64,000 nt of DNA from JBCDJI01 sp964351865 (GCA_964351865.1 CAYGPJ010000019.1:1-64000); one strand, 5' to 3'; counted from the first letter of the stretch, positions 44,600-53,328 are shown. Notes: generated by a model not told the origin, from the letters alone. A program made the numbers and translations.

Positions 44600-46940
44600 G
44601 AACAAATCTCTGATTTTCTCGATTCCAATAAAGTATCCGCCACGAATCACCATCACCACGAATCTGAATCGGGCCGGTGTTTTCCAACTCAATCAATTGC
44701 ATCTGCATCTGACTTAATGTGTTTCTTTTTTCCATAGAGAGGTCCTGCTCAGGATAAAACCCTGAACCGGGTCTGACTATGATCTCAGGTTTTAATTTCT
44801 TCAACCAAGAAAACGATAAGCCAGGTTCGCGGGAATGCATCCCCTGAATTAACACCTGGGGATTTGGTGCCGCAATCGATTCAGCCCATACCGCTTCGAC
44901 ACGCGAACTAGGATTGCCAACTAAAGCAAATCGCACGCTTTCCAGTTCCAACAACAGACTTAGGCCCGCATTCTCACTACTCCAGCTCAGATCATCAGCT
45001 GCGGGCCACTGAATGGTGGCGCGTGACGTATCGTCTTGCCACAACACAGCTCCGGCAGCCACCGCCTGAACGCTTTCTACTCGTCGCGGAACTTCCTGCT
45101 GATAGCGCACCCACTTTCGATAAGCCGGAGAAAGCGACGGATGCGGTGGCATGAATATCTCAGTAACCGACATCGTTTCCAGCAGTTCCACCAGACCTCC
45201 CAGATAGCGCTGATTCGCTTGCATCACTACCAGGCCATCAAACGACTCCAATCCCAGATACTTACGAGCCGGATCAAGATTGTACTTCCACTCCCGCGCC
45301 GAGCCCGCACCAATCAGGACCGTTCGCTCCCCAGTTTCCAGAATCACTGGCGCACACCGTTCACCGGCCAGTACGGTCATTTTAAACCGGTCACTTCCCC
45401 ATGCGGCATCACGGGAAATATAGAAATGACCACCGGGAACGGCGGCCAATGAACTTATTATGGCCGTCATCAGCATCAGGATCTTGGCATTAATGAGATT
45501 AAAGCAGACCGCCAAAGGATCCCAAACCACACTGGAAATCACCGCCAACAGGGCCAGCACCACCACCGCCCCAGCCAGCGGCACCACCAGGCAATTCGAA
45601 AGCACAGTGATCGGTGAAACCAGCCCAAAGTGATATAGAATCAGGGGTAACGAAGCCAGCCAGGCAGTGAAAGAGGCCGCAAATAACATACAGCATTTGG
45701 CGCATATCTGATCGACTTGCAGCCTCCACCTGGACAATCGCTCCCGCGGAATAAACACATCCGGTCGGAGCGGTAAATACAGACCACGCGCCATCCCACC
45801 AGTCACCACCAGCAATGCCAACAGCACCAGAAAAGATAGTTGAAATCCCACATCCAGCATCTGCCACGGATCCCACACCCACAGCAATAACGCCGCGGCT
45901 CCCAACAGATTAAGCGGAGTCACCGGTCGATGTGCCAACCAGGCGATCAATACCAGCACAATCATCACCAGTGCACGCGACGCAGAGCTTTCCAGTCCTG
46001 TTGACAGGCAGAACATGATCAGACCCGGAGCCACCAACCACCCCCACCGCCATTGAATCAACCCGAAGCTACGTAAAAAAATCAGGAAAACGCACAATAT
46101 CATTCCCACATTCTGCCCACTGACCGCAAAGAGGTGTAGGGTGCCCGTAATAGAAAACTCGTTCATCATTTCGGTCGAGATACCGTCGCGATATCCGAAT
46201 AACATGCCCGCCATCAATGAGGGCCAGGGACTTTGAGGATCCAGCCCGAGTTGTAACACCTCCAGCATGTAACTCCGCAGATCATTCGCCCACTTCAACA
46301 GCCGCCAGCCCTCAAAATTCCCTGTCGGCTGCCAATCCTCCAGATGCGCACTAAACTGGTGATTGATGCCAGATGACTTCAGGTAGCGACTGAAATCAAA
46401 TTGCCCGGGCCCTTGCGGTGGCTGCGGAATTTCCAGATACCCACCCGCAATGGCTTCATAGCCGTAATACTGGTTATCCTTGGGATCACCTTTAAGGCTC
46501 GTCCAGACTTCCCCGGATGCCGACCGCCATCCGTCGCCCAGATTGATGGCCAAGACACGGCATACCGCGTGTCCCTTCTGTTCATCATAGGCACCCGGCT
46601 TCCATGCCGGTTCTTCCAACGGAATCAATTTCAACTCAACCGACCGAGGTAGCAACGCATTGGTATACCGTAAATCATCCCCAGCCACCTGATGATAGGT
46701 CTGTTGCCCGTAAATGAAAAAAATCAGCAACAATCCACCGCCAATGCTCCAGCGCAACCTGGCTTGCAAGATTCGGCAGAGAACCAGCATCACCAGGCTG
46801 ACACAGATCACGAAAACGATAGCATCCGGAAACCACCACGCCGTCAGCAATCCGCCTCCCGCAAAAAAAGACTGAAAAAAGAGTGGAATCGGCCGACGGA
46901 TCGGTTCCCAATTCAAAGCCCCTGCCTCTTCTTTCGTCAT
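44589..46940 (-). CDS. comEC: ComEC/Rec2-family competence protein with degenerate nuclease domain
   Basis: A 783-aa inner-membrane DNA-uptake channel. It has an N-terminal OB-type region (about 70-230) and a Competence domain with about nine helices (about 265-510; LFAVSGQNVGMILCVFLIFL and SRALVMIVLVLIAWLAHRPV). The C-terminal metallo-beta-lactamase-like domain (about 520-740) aligns in layout but has lost its ligands. The LDVGQGDA block reads LAGERCAP (524-531), the HxDxDHxGG motif reads QANQRYLGG (574-582), and the late GD block reads GNPS (675-678). Nuclease activity is unlikely. It overlaps the FHA gene by 11 bp. Confidence 0.9.
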   Translation of the reverse strand: MTKEEAGALNWEPIRRPIPLFFQSFFAGGGLLTAWWFPDAIVFVICVSLVMLVLCRILQARLRWSIGGGLLLIFFIYGQQTYHQVAGDDLRYTNALLPRSVELKLIPLEEPAWKPGAYDEQKGHAVCRVLAINLGDGWRSASGEVWTSLKGDPKDNQYYGYEAIAGGYLEIPQPPQGPGQFDFSRYLKSSGINHQFSAHLEDWQPTGNFEGWRLLKWANDLRSYMLEVLQLGLDPQSPWPSLMAGMLFGYRDGISTEMMNEFSITGTLHLFAVSGQNVGMILCVFLIFLRSFGLIQWRWGWLVAPGLIMFCLSTGLESSASRALVMIVLVLIAWLAHRPVTPLNLLGAAALLLWVWDPWQMLDVGFQLSFLVLLALLVVTGGMARGLYLPLRPDVFIPRERLSRWRLQVDQICAKCCMLFAASFTAWLASLPLILYHFGLVSPITVLSNCLVVPLAGAVVVLALLAVISSVVWDPLAVCFNLINAKILMLMTAIISSLAAVPGGHFYISRDAAWGSDRFKMTVLAGERCAPVILETGERTVLIGAGSAREWKYNLDPARKYLGLESFDGLVVMQANQRYLGGLVELLETMSVTEIFMPPHPSLSPAYRKWVRYQQEVPRRVESVQAVAAGAVLWQDDTSRATIQWPAADDLSWSSENAGLSLLLELESVRFALVGNPSSRVEAVWAESIAAPNPQVLIQGMHSREPGLSFSWLKKLKPEIIVRPGSGFYPEQDLSMEKRNTLSQMQMQLIELENTGPIQIRGDGDSWRILYWNRENQRFVHEK

Positions 46941-46971
46941 GACTTAGCGGAAGTAGCGATCTGAATAAATC

Positions 46972-47781
46972 TTACTGAAGATGATTCAGCGGAGTGTATT
47001 TTCCGAGTCTGAAGTGATCTCGAATGGCGCGAGCCGTATATTTTTTAGCCGCTTTCGCGGCAGGAATCAACGGCATGCCTTGAGCTAAACCTGAAGTGAT
47101 TGCCGCAGAAAAGGTGCAACCAGTTCCATGGGTATGAATGCGCGGAATCCGTTCCGAACTCAAATAGGTGATCCGCTTACCATCATACAGCACGTCCACT
47201 GCCTCCTTGCCCGCCAGATGCCCGCCCTTGATCAAGAACGGCACCTGCCATTGCGCAAAGGCATCGCGACATGCTTGCTCCACCGCGGGCAGAGACTTGA
47301 GCGGGCGATCCAGCAGCACCGACGCTTCATCTAAATTCGGGGTCACGCAGGTCGCATGAGGAATCAACCGCTCCTTAAGTGCTTTAATGGCATTCGACTT
47401 CAGCAGCAGTCCTCCACTGGTCGCCACCATGACCGGATCGATCACCAGGGCAGGTGCCGCTTTCGTGGCTTCCATCCAGTCCGCGACAACCGTGATAATA
47501 CTACGTGAATACAACATGCCGGTTTTCATCGCTGCGATCGGAAAAGCTTCCGCCGTCAGTTGAATTTGATCCAGCACCCGTGCTGCTGATACCGGTGTGA
47601 TATTCAGAACCTTGCCCGGATGTTCCGCCACCACACACGTCACTGCCGAACATCCGTAAACCCCCAGTCGCGTCATCGTTTTCAAATCCGCTTGAATTCC
47701 CGCTCCCCCACTGTTATCCGACCCCGCGATGGTCAATGCCACGGGAATGTTGCGTTGTTCATTATCAAATTTCTTGCTCAT
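46972..47781 (-). CDS. thiD: Hydroxymethylpyrimidine/phosphomethylpyrimidine kinase ThiD
   Basis: Phosphorylates HMP and HMP-P in thiamine synthesis (269 aa). The signature blocks are TIAGSDNSGGAGIQADLKTM (18-37), AVTCVVAEHPGKV and the C-terminal HTHGTGCTFSAAITSGLAQG, which holds the catalytic Asp-Cys anion-hole block. IDPVMVATSGGLLL is also typical. It stands alone: no thiC, thiE or TPP riboswitch was recognised nearby. It is divergent from the CPBP protease with a 52-bp spacer that shows no strong leader structure. Confidence 0.96.
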   Translation of the reverse strand: MSKKFDNEQRNIPVALTIAGSDNSGGAGIQADLKTMTRLGVYGCSAVTCVVAEHPGKVLNITPVSAARVLDQIQLTAEAFPIAAMKTGMLYSRSIITVVADWMEATKAAPALVIDPVMVATSGGLLLKSNAIKALKERLIPHATCVTPNLDEASVLLDRPLKSLPAVEQACRDAFAQWQVPFLIKGGHLAGKEAVDVLYDGKRITYLSSERIPRIHTHGTGCTFSAAITSGLAQGMPLIPAAKAAKKYTARAIRDHFRLGKYTPLNHLQ

Positions 47782-47833
47782 GCCTTTTTTATGATAATAG
47801 TATCTTAAGCTACGACCTTATTATTTTGCGATC

Positions 47834-48493
47834 ATGAATTACCTGAAAAACCCTGCCCTGCCCTACGTTCTGCCTCTTGTCTGCTATATGCTGATTCAGT
47901 TAGGCGGTGCGGAAATTCATCCCGATGCCAAATACATCACTTTCCCTATCGCGACAGCACTCTGCACCATGCTGGTCTTCTATTTCCTGCGGCACTACCC
48001 AAAGCTGTTTGAGTTTAAAAAACCACTTGCCACCATCGGGGTTGGCATCGTCGCGGCAGCACTCTGGATTGCCCCCTATGATTATTTTATCGAGGTGAGC
48101 ACCGATCCGCGGGCTGGTTTTAATCCGGGCGCTATTTTTGAAAGCGATCAGATCGTCTTATGCTCACTCATCGTACGAGTCTTCGGCTCAGTCATCACCA
48201 TCTCCCTGATCGAAGAGATTTTCTGGCGCGGATTCCTGCAGCGTTACATGATCAAGGAAGACTTTGAAGCGGTGCCGGTCGGTAAATACACCCCGATGTC
48301 ATTTTGGGGAACGGCAGCTATGGTGGTCTTGATTCATGCCGACCAGTGGCAAGTGGCCCTGCCTTGGGCGCTCATCTCCACCGGATGGTTTGTCTATACC
48401 AAATCACTGGGCAGCATGATCTTGCTCCACGCCGTGACCAATCTCGGTCTCGCCATCTACGTCCTGTATACCGGAAAATTCTATTTCTGGTAA
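47834..48493 (+). CDS. CPBP intramembrane glutamic protease, exosortase-associated type
   Basis: A 219-aa, six- or seven-helix membrane protease of the CPBP/CAAX (ABI) family. The active-site residues are E127, E128 and R132 (LIEEIFWRGF), H168 (LIHADQWQ) and H199 and N203 (LLHAVTNLGL). The whole layout, including VPVGKYTPMSFW and the final GKFYFW, resembles the CAAX-like proteins found with PEP-CTERM/exosortase systems in Gram-negative bacteria. No exosortase or PEP-CTERM gene is present in the window, so that link is inference. A GT2 and a LAB_N gene follow. Confidence 0.85.
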   Translation: MNYLKNPALPYVLPLVCYMLIQLGGAEIHPDAKYITFPIATALCTMLVFYFLRHYPKLFEFKKPLATIGVGIVAAALWIAPYDYFIEVSTDPRAGFNPGAIFESDQIVLCSLIVRVFGSVITISLIEEIFWRGFLQRYMIKEDFEAVPVGKYTPMSFWGTAAMVVLIHADQWQVALPWALISTGWFVYTKSLGSMILLHAVTNLGLAIYVLYTGKFYFW

Positions 48494-48552
48494 TTTGCTT
48501 CGCATCGTTCATTGCTCATTGCTGATGGTGTATTACGGATCCCTTCCTCCCC

Positions 48553-48594
48553 AATCCTTAATCCTTAATCCTTAATTCTTAATTCTTCATCCTT
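48553..48594. repeat. AATCCTT heptamer tandem repeat
   Basis: Six tandem 7-bp units: three AATCCTT, two AATTCTT and one CATCCTT, from 48553 to 48594. They end 9 bp before the start codon of the Mini-RNase-III-like gene. Changes in copy number could alter promoter or leader spacing, which is inference. Confidence 0.9.
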
Positions 48595-48603
48595 TTATTT
48601 TCC

Positions 48604-48915
48604 ATGAAAAATAAACAGCAACGCATCCAACAGGAGCGCAATGATGCCTGGATCGGCGATGCGGTGCTCGGCCTGTACGCTCGCACCTGGATCCTGGGTA
48701 ACGGCCACCAGTTTTCCCACGACAGGACCGAACTCTTCCGCTGGATGACCAGCAACCAGTTCCTATCCGCCTTAGGACAACCCACCAGTGTCGAGGCCAA
48801 GATCGGCATCCTCTATCAGGAATCCGGCTACGCGGCCGCCAATGAATGGATCGAAGCTCAAATTCTTCCGCTCTACCTCAAGCAGATGCAGAATCGCAGA
48901 CAGCATCGGAAATAA
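48604..48915 (+). CDS. Mini-ribonuclease-III-like protein
   Basis: A 103-aa protein that looks like a single RNase III catalytic domain without a dsRNA-binding domain. RNDAWIGDAVLGLYAR (12-27) matches the Mini-III pattern (YIGDAVYELY-like), with D19 as the catalytic Asp. PTSVEAKIGILYQESGY gives the late catalytic Glu. Mini-III enzymes mature 23S rRNA ends in Firmicutes. Here it would be a second RNase III next to full-length rnc in the same window. A heptamer repeat fills its leader. Confidence 0.68.
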   Translation: MKNKQQRIQQERNDAWIGDAVLGLYARTWILGNGHQFSHDRTELFRWMTSNQFLSALGQPTSVEAKIGILYQESGYAAANEWIEAQILPLYLKQMQNRRQHRK

Positions 48916-48984
48916 GATGATTTCATCCACCTTCTTTGTCTTTCTGCTTTCGATTTTATAATCGCTGCTTATGCTGCCCCCTGC

Positions 48985-49689
48985 GTGAATTGCTCTGTCA
49001 TCATTCCGTTTTATAACGAAGTCGAGAACGCCCGAACCGTGCTCGAGGAGGTTCGTGGTATATTGCCAGATGCGGAAATCATTGCGGTCGATGATGGCAG
49101 TTCCGATGGCACCGCCGAAGCGATTCAGGCGCTCACAGGTAGTGGCATCCGTTATCTGGCGAACTCCAAAAACCTGGGACAAAGCGCCGCACTCTATCGT
49201 GGCCTGCTGGCAGCTAAGGAAGAATTCTGCGTGATGATGGATGGGGACGGGCAGAACGATCCCGCCGACATCCCACGACTACTTGAAGCCATGCGCGATT
49301 ACGATGTCGTCTGCGGCTACCGCCAGAACCGGCAGGACAACTTTCAGCGACGTCTCGCATCCCGCATTGCCAATAATATCCGGCGCTGCTTTTTAAATGA
49401 CGGCATCCGCGATACCGGTTGCAGCCTGAAGATCATGAAACAGGAGCACGTTCGCTTCCTGGTTCCCTTTAATGGATTACACCGTTATCTGCCGGCCTTA
49501 TTAGGGAATGCGGGACTGACGATTAAAGAGGAAGCCGTCAACCACCGCCCCCGCCTATTGGGAGAATCCAAGTACACCATCGGTGGCCGCGCCTTGCGCG
49601 GCATCCGCGACTTATTTGGTGTGGCCTGGCTGATGGATCGACAGATTCAATGGAACAACAATCCCTACCAAATTAAAAATAAAGATTAA
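48985..49689 (+). CDS. Family 2 glycosyltransferase (dolichol-phosphate-mannose-synthase-like)
   Basis: A 234-aa cytoplasmic GT2 with the GT-A fold: VIIPFYNEVENA (5-16), IAVDDGSSDGTAEA and the metal-binding MMDGDGQNDP. There are no transmembrane helices, so it is like DPM1/ArnC-type synthases that load sugars on polyprenyl phosphate. The start is GTG at 48985 (no ATG fits). The next gene, a LAB_N-domain membrane protein, starts 9 bp later with a good ribosome site (AAGGA). The two are probably partners. Confidence 0.88.
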   Translation: MNCSVIIPFYNEVENARTVLEEVRGILPDAEIIAVDDGSSDGTAEAIQALTGSGIRYLANSKNLGQSAALYRGLLAAKEEFCVMMDGDGQNDPADIPRLLEAMRDYDVVCGYRQNRQDNFQRRLASRIANNIRRCFLNDGIRDTGCSLKIMKQEHVRFLVPFNGLHRYLPALLGNAGLTIKEEAVNHRPRLLGESKYTIGGRALRGIRDLFGVAWLMDRQIQWNNNPYQIKNKD

Positions 49690-49698
49690 GGATCTATC

Positions 49699-50067
49699 AT
49701 GATAGAACTCTTCGAATCCATTCGGGAATTTTACAAAACTCCATTAGGCACCGTCGATTTCGGCTTGTTCGAGATCGTCTTCAAGGTCGGAAAAATCATC
49801 GGCTTTACCGGCGCTGCCCTCTTCACCGGCCGCTGGATTGTCCAGTTGATCGTATCCCGCAGGCACCGCCGCCCCGTCGTTCCCCGCGCCTTCTGGTATA
49901 TGAGTTTGAGCGGCAGTATTCTATTGTTGAGCTACTTCATCTTCGGTAAGAACGATTCCGTCGGCATCGTCACCAACCTCTTCCCGATGAGTGTTGCCAT
50001 TTACAACCTCTACCTCGACATCACCCACCACAAAACGATTCTGCCTGCAGCGCCTGAAGAGGAATAG
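49699..50067 (+). CDS. Lipid-A-disaccharide-synthase N-terminal-domain (LAB_N) membrane protein
   Basis: A 122-aa membrane protein with three helices. FTGAALFTGRWIVQLIVSRR (35-54) and PRAFWYMSLSGSILLLSYFI are the LAB_N signature (the N-terminal module sometimes fused to LpxB). It is often encoded beside GT2 (ArnC-like) and ArnT-type genes and may bring lipid substrates to them. Here a GT2 lies upstream by 9 bp. The stop codon TAG (50065-50067) contains the left TA of the composite element at 50065-50508. Confidence 0.88.
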   Translation: MIELFESIREFYKTPLGTVDFGLFEIVFKVGKIIGFTGAALFTGRWIVQLIVSRRHRRPVVPRAFWYMSLSGSILLLSYFIFGKNDSVGIVTNLFPMSVAIYNLYLDITHHKTILPAAPEEE

Positions 50068-50126
50068 CGCATTTACAGTTTAATTGGGCACAATGATCAA
50101 GGCGTTTGACAAGATGTCCGGCCGTA

Positions 50127-50296
50127 GCCCATATATATCAACATAAGGAATATGGAAAAGGTAGGGCGGTTTGTCCCCAAACCGCTTTCCCGTAGTGACC
50201 ACCCAGCGCTTTGAGGACAAAGCGCACTACCTCAGCTCTCTGTTGAAATACGACCTCTAAATATCGTTTTTACCTCTTATGTTGATGTATATGGGC
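50127..50296. repeat. Inverted-repeat pair enclosing a family 1 hairpin
   Basis: The left arm GCCCATATATATCAACATAA (from 50127) and the right arm (50276-50296) are inverted copies with one mismatch in 21. They enclose the family 1 repeat at 50161-50230, which looks like an insertion nested in an older element. Confidence 0.75.
50161..50230. repeat. Intergenic hairpin repeat, family 1, copy 3
   Basis: A short form of the repeat seen at 81-172 and 7687-7778, with a shorter central loop. The left arm is GTAGGGCGGTTTGTCCCCAA and the right arm is TTTGAGGACAAAGCGCACTAC (50211-50230 region). The left arm self-pairs as GCGGTTTG and CAAACCGC, and the arms pair with each other. Confidence 0.75.
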
Positions 50297-50505
50297 CGTA
50301 GCCTGACATTCTCGTCCTACATTTTGCCCGTGTAGGGTGAGAATATCCGAAGGATTTCTCGTAGACTTGCGATTTGATCGGAGATCTCTCGCGAATCCTT
50401 TCGGAGTTACCGACGCATTACCGAATCGAGCGGCAAATTAATTGCGAAACTCTCTAAACCCTCAGCATATGCGCCCTACATGTTACAACATCATTCAGAA
50501 ATGCG

Positions 50506-52914
50506 CTAAGCCTGACCTTTGGCTTCCGCTTTCAACTCGTCTGCGCGCTTCACGCTATCACGAGTAGATTTTTCACCGAACAGTAACACAATCGGGCTCG
50601 CGACGAAGATCGACGAATACGTTCCAACGATGATCCCGATCAGCAACATCAGTGAGAAGTCGTTGATGACCACTCCACCGAAGAAGTAGAGTGAAAGGAC
50701 CGCCAATAACGTGGTTACCGACGTCAGCAAGGTGCGGCTGAGGGTCGCATTGATCGAAATATTGATAATCTCGCCCAGTGACTTGGCCGCTTTCTGGCGA
50801 ATCCCTTCGCGGATCCGGTCAAAGACAATGATGGTATCATTGATCGAATACCCAGCAACGGTCAGGATCGCACCTACCGTGATCAGACTGAACTGGTGTC
50901 CCACCAGCACATACACTCCAAGGGCAATCACCACATCATGGGTCAATGCCACAATCGCTCCTACCGCAAAGGACAACTCAAAGCGCCAGACGATATAGAG
51001 GAAGATCGCGATCAGGCCACAGATGAGTGCTGTCAGCGCCTTCTCTTTGAATTCATTACCAATGGTCGGACTGACTTTGTCTAAGCTCTTGCGCTCAAAC
51101 CCAGCTTCGGGGAATTTCTGCATTAACTCGTCCCGCGCCAGCATCGATTGATCTTCTGGAGTGCGCAACACGAGTAACTCATTTTCACCTGAGCCATCAC
51201 TCTGATATTGCGTGACCACCCCATCAATGGTGACGGCACTTTTTAAAACATCATCCGGAACTTTCTCTGCGGCATTAAAAGACAAGGTCATCAGATCTCC
51301 ACCTACGAAATCAACCCCCAGCGAGTCATTTCCTTTGGACCCCAGCGTGGCCACACTGCCGACGATCAGCAGTGTGGATAAGATCAATGCGAGGTTACGC
51401 TTCTGCATGAAGTTGAAATTCGTCTTACTCAGGAAGTGAGTGATGCGAATGTTAGACAGGCTGGATATGGTCAACGCCCATTCAAACCCAGCGCGCGTGA
51501 CCACCAGTGCTGCAAACAAACTGGCCAGAATTCCCAGACAAAGCACCACCGCAAAACCCTGAATCGCACCCGTCCCCTGCCAGAACAGAATCATTGCCGC
51601 CAATAAGGTAGTGACGTTAGCATCTAAAATAGAACTGAAGGCTTTGCCAAATCCGCTCTTGATCGCCTGAGCAATAGTCCGCCCCTCATCCAACTCTTCC
51701 CGGATACGTTCGAAAATCAGCACGTTGGCATCAACCGCCATACCAATCGTCAGAATAATCCCAGCCACTCCCGGCAGTGTCAGCGTAAAGCCAAACTGCG
51801 CCAGCATGCCCATCATGATCACCAGATTCAGCAATAAGGCGAAAACTCCAAAGACCCCAGCGAGGCGATAGTAAAGCAGCATGAAGGCAATCACCGCGAT
51901 GAACCCGATGATGGCCGCCTGAAAACCGTTCTGTACCGATGCGGCTCCCAAAGTCGGATCCACACCTCGTTCATCCATGATCTGCACCGGATTTTCCAAA
52001 GGATTTTCCAGCACCGAAGCCAATTCACGTGCCTCGTCCAACTGGAAATTTCCGTCAATCGTTACCTGTGAACTGTAAATCGGTTTATTTTCTTTAAAAC
52101 CCAAAGCGGAATAAACCACCCCATCCAGCGTGATCGCCATCCGACCGGCGGCACCCATCGCAGCACTTTCATCAATAATGCGCTTACTGGTATCACCAAA
52201 GTCCTTAGCCGAATTCATACTTAAGGTGATATCAATGGAGCCCATTTCATCATAATCCGGCCAAGCATTTTCAACGGATTTTCCAGAGAGATAGGCGCGT
52301 CGTTTGACCACGATCTCTGATTTGAGCAATTCTCCCTCGCGGGTCGTCTCCCGGAACTCAGCGACTTCGTAATCAAACGGAACTGCCTGTTCGTTACCTG
52401 CCATCACTTCGTTCAAGATGGCTGCACTCTGGGGGTGCACCATGCGGAATTCCAGCTTGGCCACCCGCTCGATAGCTTTGCGATAGCCCTCTTTCTCGGA
52501 TTCTTTCAGACGCGGAATTTGAACGATGATGCGATTGACGCCAGTTGGCTGAATCAGGGGTTCCAGATTTCCTGTTGGATCAATTCGGTCGCGGATTACC
52601 TCCACCGCCTGGTCCACGGCCCCCTCTTGAGGCTCTTTATCATCCAATTCCAGCAGAAATTGGGTTCCTCCACTGATGTCAATGCCCGGATTGATCTTTA
52701 CCCAGGATGGCCACGGAGCGGTTCCATCGACGGCGACCTCTTCGGCACCCCCGGTAAGTTTATTAAAATCAATTAACGAGAGCCCGGAAATACCAAGTAG
52801 TAACAGCGTCAATACGATAGCCAACCAGCGCTTGAGGCGATCCTGCAGCGTGGCCAGATACCAGATAAAGACGCCCAAAAACGCCAGTGAGAGGGTGAAA
52901 ATCAGTGCATTCAT
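50506..52914 (-). CDS. secDF: Protein translocase SecDF fusion
   Basis: A single polypeptide carrying both SecD and SecF (802 aa), which uses the proton gradient to help release exported proteins. The SecD part (about 1-490) has GIDISGGTQFLLELDD, the large periplasmic region, and a helix block with GMAVDANVLIFERIREEL. The SecF part (about 500-785) has VDFVGGDLMTLSF, VALTHDVVIALGVYVLVG and GYSINDTIIVFDRIRE. Its last codon and stop meet the composite element at 50506-50508. It follows yajC and tgt in one operon. Its 18-codon longer pre-insertion form is discussed under findings. Confidence 0.97.
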   Translation of the reverse strand: MNALIFTLSLAFLGVFIWYLATLQDRLKRWLAIVLTLLLLGISGLSLIDFNKLTGGAEEVAVDGTAPWPSWVKINPGIDISGGTQFLLELDDKEPQEGAVDQAVEVIRDRIDPTGNLEPLIQPTGVNRIIVQIPRLKESEKEGYRKAIERVAKLEFRMVHPQSAAILNEVMAGNEQAVPFDYEVAEFRETTREGELLKSEIVVKRRAYLSGKSVENAWPDYDEMGSIDITLSMNSAKDFGDTSKRIIDESAAMGAAGRMAITLDGVVYSALGFKENKPIYSSQVTIDGNFQLDEARELASVLENPLENPVQIMDERGVDPTLGAASVQNGFQAAIIGFIAVIAFMLLYYRLAGVFGVFALLLNLVIMMGMLAQFGFTLTLPGVAGIILTIGMAVDANVLIFERIREELDEGRTIAQAIKSGFGKAFSSILDANVTTLLAAMILFWQGTGAIQGFAVVLCLGILASLFAALVVTRAGFEWALTISSLSNIRITHFLSKTNFNFMQKRNLALILSTLLIVGSVATLGSKGNDSLGVDFVGGDLMTLSFNAAEKVPDDVLKSAVTIDGVVTQYQSDGSGENELLVLRTPEDQSMLARDELMQKFPEAGFERKSLDKVSPTIGNEFKEKALTALICGLIAIFLYIVWRFELSFAVGAIVALTHDVVIALGVYVLVGHQFSLITVGAILTVAGYSINDTIIVFDRIREGIRQKAAKSLGEIINISINATLSRTLLTSVTTLLAVLSLYFFGGVVINDFSLMLLIGIIVGTYSSIFVASPIVLLFGEKSTRDSVKRADELKAEAKGQA

Positions 52915-52998
52915 AAATCAATACGAGGAATTAAATAACGAAATAACGAGTTCGAGAACGAAAAGTCGAGGTGTTCAACTTTTCTTCGGAACGGGCTT

Positions 52999-53328
52999 TT
53001 ATTTATTTTCCTTCTCCACCAGCGTGATGCTGGCTTTTTCAACTTCAATTTTGACTTGTTCGGAAACACGCAGCATCACCGTGGTGTCTTTCACGTTGGT
53101 GACAACGCCGTGAATTCCACCGGCAGCCACGACCTTGTCGCCTGACTTGACGGCGGAGACCAGCGCCTGATGCTCTTTCATCTTTTTCTGCTGCGGACGG
53201 ATCAACAGAAAATAAAACATGACCAGCAACACAATGAATGGCAGAAAATTCATCCACCCCGGTGCCTGTGTCTGGCCGGTCTGGGCCATTAATAATCCAT
53301 CCACTAAAAAACTAACTGACTGATTCAT
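52999..53328 (-). CDS. yajC: Preprotein translocase accessory protein YajC
   Basis: A 109-aa single-pass membrane protein. The helix is at about 24-42 (MNFLPFIVLLVMFYFLLIRPQQ), followed by the classic RPQQKKMKEHQALVSAVKSGDKV and a small beta domain (VVAAGGIHGVVTNVKDTTVMLRV, in separate blocks). It joins SecDF in the holo-translocon. It lies between tgt and secDF. The gap of 84 bp to secDF could carry a weak secDF promoter. Confidence 0.96.
   Translation of the reverse strand: MNQSVSFLVDGLLMAQTGQTQAPGWMNFLPFIVLLVMFYFLLIRPQQKKMKEHQALVSAVKSGDKVVAAGGIHGVVTNVKDTTVMLRVSEQVKIEVEKASITLVEKENK

Larger units (their letters stand above)
50065..50508. mobile_element. Composite repeat element spanning the gap between two convergent genes
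   Basis: A 10-bp perfect terminal repeat TAGCGCATTT (50065-50074) / AAATGCGCTA (50499-50508) bounds the gap. The outer TA at both ends lies in the TAG stop codons of the LAB_N gene (50065-50067) and secDF (50508-50506, minus strand). The right 35 bp match the MITE-like element at 7617-7651 at 31 of 35 positions. Inside lie an inverted repeat pair (50127-50147 and 50276-50296) and a family 1 hairpin (50161-50230). There is no ORF. This suggests insertion at a TA, followed by nested repeats. Confidence 0.65.

Noticed and set aside
47782..47833. Possible TPP riboswitch before thiD
   Set aside because: The spacer is only 52 bp and shows none of the conserved TPP riboswitch elements.
48553..48594. 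Heptamer array as a CRISPR or origin iteron set
   Set aside because: Units are contiguous 7-mers without spacers, and no dnaA or replication gene is near.
50065..50508. CRISPR array in the repeat-rich gap
   Set aside because: The repeats are inverted and nested, not regularly spaced direct repeats with unique spacers, and no cas genes are present.
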